Shown here: positions 59,646 to 64,000 of the stretch, in pieces
Layout: each line of letters opens with the position of its first letter
Position numbering within the stretch: the first letter of the stretch is position 1
Source: Sphingomonas gilva
Lineage (GTDB): Bacteria; Pseudomonadota; Alphaproteobacteria; Sphingomonadales; Sphingomonadaceae
NCBI RefSeq assembly: GCF_003515075.1
Contig: NZ_QWLV01000001.1
Span: 434,001 to 498,000, forward strand
Reading direction: 5' to 3'
DNA length: 64,000 nt
Program-made: the position numbers and the translations under genes
The notes under the pieces: model-generated
Databases searched by the model: none
The model's input: the letters and a program-made list of their open reading frames with translations, nothing else
What the model was told of the DNA's origin: nothing

Positions 59646-62238
59646 AGTCAGCCAACCCTTTCAACCGGTACAATGCCTCAAGCGCTTCCCGTGGGCTGAG
59701 CGCATCCACATCCATCGCGGCAAGCGCATCGCGTAGCGGATCACTCGCTTCCTCTTCGGCCTGTATCGCGGCGGCGAACAGCGGAAGATCGTCCAGCCCC
59801 GCCGCCAGCCCGCCGGTCGCAGCGCGGCCCGCCTCCAGTTTCGCGAGCACTGCCTTGGCCCGCGCCACCGCCGCCGGGGGCATCCCCGCCAGCCGCGCCA
59901 CGGCCAGGCCGTAGCTGCGATCCGCCGGTCCCTCCGCCACCTCGTGCAGCAGCACCAGATCGCCCTTCCACTCGCGCGCGCGGACATGGTGGAGGGTGAG
60001 CGCGTCGCAGCGCTCCGCCAGCCGCGTCAGCTCGTGGTAATGCGTTGCGAACAGGCAGCGGCAGCGGTTGGTCTCGTGAATCGCCTCGACCACCGCCCAG
60101 GCGATGGCGAGGCCGTCATAGGTCGAAGTGCCGCGCCCGACCTCGTCGAGGATGACGAAGCTATGCGGCGTGGCCTGGGCGAGGATCGCGGCGGTTTCGA
60201 CCATCTCGACCATGAAGGTCGATCGGCCCCGCGCGAGATTGTCCGACGCGCCGACCCGGCTGAACAGCCGGTCGATCAGGCCGAGCCGCGCGCGCGCCGC
60301 GGGCACATAGGCGCCCGCCTGCGCCAGCACCGCGATCAGGGCGTTCTGGCGCAGGAAGGTCGACTTGCCGCCCATGTTCGGGCCGGTGACCAGCCACAGC
60401 CGCGAGCTTTCGGAGAGCGCGCAATCGTTGGCGACGAAGCGCTCGCCCGATTTCGCCACCGCCGCCTCGACCACCGGATGCCGCCCGCCTTCGACCTCGA
60501 AACAGGCATGATCGACCAGCGACGGCCGCGCCCATCCGCCTTCCGCCGCGCGCTCGGCGAGGCCGGCGGCGACGTCGATCCGCGCCAGCGCGTCGGCCGT
60601 GGCGGCGATGGCGAGGCGCTTGTCGAGCGCGGCGGCGGTGAGATCCTCCAGATGCGCCGCCTCGGCCGCCAGCGCGTGCGCGCCCGCCTGGGTCACCCGG
60701 CTCGCCGCCTCGTGCAGCGCCGGTTCGTTGAAGCGCACCACCCCCGCCAGCGTCTGGCGATGGGTGAAGCCCGAATCCTGCGCCATCAGCGCGTCGGCGT
60801 GCTTCGCCGGCACCTCGACATGATAGCCGAGCACATTGTTGTGGCGGATCTTGAGCTGGCTGATTCGCGTGCGTGTGCGGTAATCCGCCTCCAGCCGTGC
60901 GATCGCCCGCCTTCCGTCGCCCCCCGTGGCGCGCAGATCGTCGAGCGCGGCGTCATAACCCTCGGCGATATAGCCGCCCGCACCGGCGTCGATCGGCGGG
61001 GAGGGGACGAGTGCACGCGTGAGCAGATCGGTGAGGGCCCCGTGCCCACCGAGCGTGGGCAGCAGGCCGGCAAGCAGGTCCGGCGGCCGCTCGATCCGCC
61101 CGAGCCTCACGCCCAGTGCGCGCGCTGCCTCCAGCCCGTCGCGCAACTGGCCCAGGTCGCGCGGAGACCCGCGTCCCGCCGCCAGCCGTCCCAGCGCGCG
61201 GCCGATATCGGGCAGCGCCTTCAATGCCTCGCGCGTGGCGGCGCGCAGTGCGGAATCGTCATGGAACAGCTGGACCAGGTCGAGCCGCGCGTCGATCGCG
61301 GCGCGGTCCATCAATGGCGCTGCGATATCCTCGGCGAGCAACCGCGCGCCCGCGCCGGTGACGCTTCGGTCGATGCAGTCGAGCAGGCTCCCCCTGCGGC
61401 CGCCGCCGGCGACCTGGGTCAGCTCAAGGCTTTCCCGCGTCGCGGCGTCGATCGCCATGTGCTGGGCGACGGCGGCGATGCGCGGCGGCTGGAGGAAGGG
61501 CAGGCGGCCCTTGGCGGTGTGATCGAGATAATGGACCAGCCCGCCCGCAGCCGACAGCGCGGCGCGGTCGAACCGGCCGAAGCCGTCGAGCGTCGCGACG
61601 CCGAACAGCGCCTTCAGCCGCGCCTCGCCGCGCGCGCTGTCGAACTCGCCGCGCGGACGGGTGACGGTGGCGCGCGCATTGTCTTCCACGCCGACCACCT
61701 CCGCCGCGCCCAGCCGTGCGAGGACCGCATCCAGGCCGGCGGCATCGGTCGGGATCACCTCGAACCGTCCGGTCGAGACGTCGGCCGCCGCGACCGCCAT
61801 TGCGCCGCCCGCTTCGCCGATCGCCGCGCACCAGTTGGCCGAACGCGAGTCGAGCAAAGCCTCCTCGGTCAGCGTGCCCGCCGTCACCACGCGGATGATG
61901 CCGCGCGCGACCAGCGCCTTCGATCCCATCCGCGCGCGTGCTTCCGCCGGCGTTTCGGTCTGCTCGGCGATGGCGACGCGGTGGCCCGCCTTGATCAGCC
62001 GCGCGAGATAGCTTTCCGCCGAATGAGCGGGGACGCCGCACATCGGCACCTTCTGCCCCTCATGCTCGCCGCGCGCGGTGAGCGCGATATCGAGCGCGGC
62101 GGCGGCGATCTTCGCGTCTTCGAAGAACATCTCGAAGAAATCGCCCATGCGGTAGAACAGCAGGCAATCGGGCGCTTCGGCCTTGAGCGCGAGATATTGC
62201 GCCATCATCGGAGTGGGGGCGGAAGGGGCGTCTGCCAT
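59644..62238 (-). CDS. mutS: DNA mismatch repair protein MutS
   Basis: MutS recognises mismatched bases and starts methyl-independent or MutL-linked repair. The 864-residue product has the N-terminal mismatch domain with the intercalating Phe in RMGDFFEMFFEDAK, the connector, lever and clamp, and the ATPase with Walker A in GPNMGGKSTFLRQ, the FVILDEVGRGTSTYDGLA Walker B, and ATHYHELTRLAE. The start at 62238 is the family-like one (MADAPSAPTPMMAQYLALK). A 302-bp gap with a 28-nt motif separates it from maeB. Confidence 0.97.
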   Translation of the reverse strand: MADAPSAPTPMMAQYLALKAEAPDCLLFYRMGDFFEMFFEDAKIAAAALDIALTARGEHEGQKVPMCGVPAHSAESYLARLIKAGHRVAIAEQTETPAEARARMGSKALVARGIIRVVTAGTLTEEALLDSRSANWCAAIGEAGGAMAVAAADVSTGRFEVIPTDAAGLDAVLARLGAAEVVGVEDNARATVTRPRGEFDSARGEARLKALFGVATLDGFGRFDRAALSAAGGLVHYLDHTAKGRLPFLQPPRIAAVAQHMAIDAATRESLELTQVAGGGRRGSLLDCIDRSVTGAGARLLAEDIAAPLMDRAAIDARLDLVQLFHDDSALRAATREALKALPDIGRALGRLAAGRGSPRDLGQLRDGLEAARALGVRLGRIERPPDLLAGLLPTLGGHGALTDLLTRALVPSPPIDAGAGGYIAEGYDAALDDLRATGGDGRRAIARLEADYRTRTRISQLKIRHNNVLGYHVEVPAKHADALMAQDSGFTHRQTLAGVVRFNEPALHEAASRVTQAGAHALAAEAAHLEDLTAAALDKRLAIAATADALARIDVAAGLAERAAEGGWARPSLVDHACFEVEGGRHPVVEAAVAKSGERFVANDCALSESSRLWLVTGPNMGGKSTFLRQNALIAVLAQAGAYVPAARARLGLIDRLFSRVGASDNLARGRSTFMVEMVETAAILAQATPHSFVILDEVGRGTSTYDGLAIAWAVVEAIHETNRCRCLFATHYHELTRLAERCDALTLHHVRAREWKGDLVLLHEVAEGPADRSYGLAVARLAGMPPAAVARAKAVLAKLEAGRAATGGLAAGLDDLPLFAAAIQAEEEASDPLRDALAAMDVDALSPREALEALYRLKGLAD

Positions 62239-62540
62239 CGGTTGGGCGGAGGTAGCGGAGGAAGCCGGAAGGGGAAAGTCCGGCCTGTCCTACATCGGCG
62301 CGATATGCCATGGTCGGGGCATATGGCCGTTCGTTCGATCAGTTTGCGCCAGTCCCGTCACTGCTGTGGTCAACGGTTCATCGCACTCCCGACTGTACGT
62401 GCCATAACCTTCCTTACCTTCGGGAAAGCGTACAGCGGCGCGAATCGCTCGCGACTCGGCCTGTCATCCTTTTCGCGCTCGCGCCGCTTGCCTCGAACCG
62501 CTCCATCCCTAAAGACTGCCCGCCAGCCAGGGAGAGACGG
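62239..62540. other. 302-bp intergenic region between mutS and maeB
   Basis: The divergent gap has no supported gene. It holds the 28-nt motif copy at 62397-62424 and the 8-mer TCCTACAT at 62288-62295, which is also seen twice near copy 1 of the motif (20674-20681 and 20718-20725). A GGGAGAGACGG Shine-Dalgarno ends the region just before maeB. Promoters for both genes must be here, but I cannot place them with confidence. Confidence 0.55.
62397..62424 (-). repeat. 28-nt motif, copy 2
   Basis: The minus strand reads CCCGAAGGTAAGGAAGGTTA followed by TGGCACGT, matching copy 1 (20541-20568) at 21 of 28 positions with most changes being A/G. It lies about 160 bp upstream of the mutS start. Two copies in comparable divergent gaps suggest a shared element rather than chance. 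Confidence 0.5.

Positions 62541-64000
<1,460 letters not shown>

Overview
The window is GC-rich chromosomal DNA from an alphaproteobacterium, most likely a member of the Sphingomonadaceae. I infer this from the protein sequences (glnD, mutS, maeB, recJ, glpX, hom, creD, the Crp/Fnr type), from the frequent GTG and TTG starts with 4-nt stop/start overlaps, and from several families of short palindromic intergenic repeats. No species can be named from the sequence alone.

Positions 1-18207 hold a flagellar locus. The 3' part of flhA and a TPR gene lie on the + strand. Facing them is a minus-strand run of 23 genes with almost no gaps, in transcription order: flgF, flgG, flgA, flgH, flgI, flgB, flgC, fliE, fliF, an unrecognised 117-residue gene, fliH, fliI, fliJ, a gene in the fliK position, flgD, flgE, fliM, fliN, fliO, fliP, fliA, a small TPR gene and an unrecognised 119-residue gene. 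It encodes rod, hook, rings, export ATPase, part of the export gate and sigma-28. It is atypical: no fliG is present where one is expected, FliM lacks the usual N-terminal CheY-binding motif, FlgH has no lipobox and the FliK candidate has no recognisable C-terminal domain. Flagellin, cap, hook-junction, stator, fliQ, fliR and flhB genes are not in the window.

Positions 18208-31950 begin with an apparently empty 414-bp stretch and tRNA-Glu(UUC). Then come recJ, a two-gene ABC exporter, a DUF1989 gene overlapping a YqcI/YcgG-type (GntA-like) putative heme N-hydroxylase gene with a divergent Crp/Fnr regulator, glpX, hom, a 2OG-Fe(II) oxygenase, a small lipoprotein, a Bcr/CflA-type efflux pump behind a strong palindrome, and an acidic protein coupled to an MliC-like lipoprotein.

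Positions 31950-48670 carry a PilZ protein, creD, sdhB, a thioesterase, zapE, a GH2 glycosidase, pdxH with a CDF transporter and a PhzF-like protein in an overlapping run, a HigBA-type toxin-antitoxin pair, an M48 protease with a DUF898 protein, a small XRE-regulated operon, and a divergent mpl/ldcA pair that fits murein-peptide recycling.

Positions 48670-64000 carry thrS, a Uma2-type gene, infC (with a probable AUA start), a GH16 glucanase, two small genes, glnD, a three-gene phosphorelay (CHASE3 kinase, response regulator, receiver-HisKA_2 kinase), mutS and the 5' part of maeB. Five palindromic or inverted repeat families and a further 28-nt motif are scattered through the intergenic gaps.
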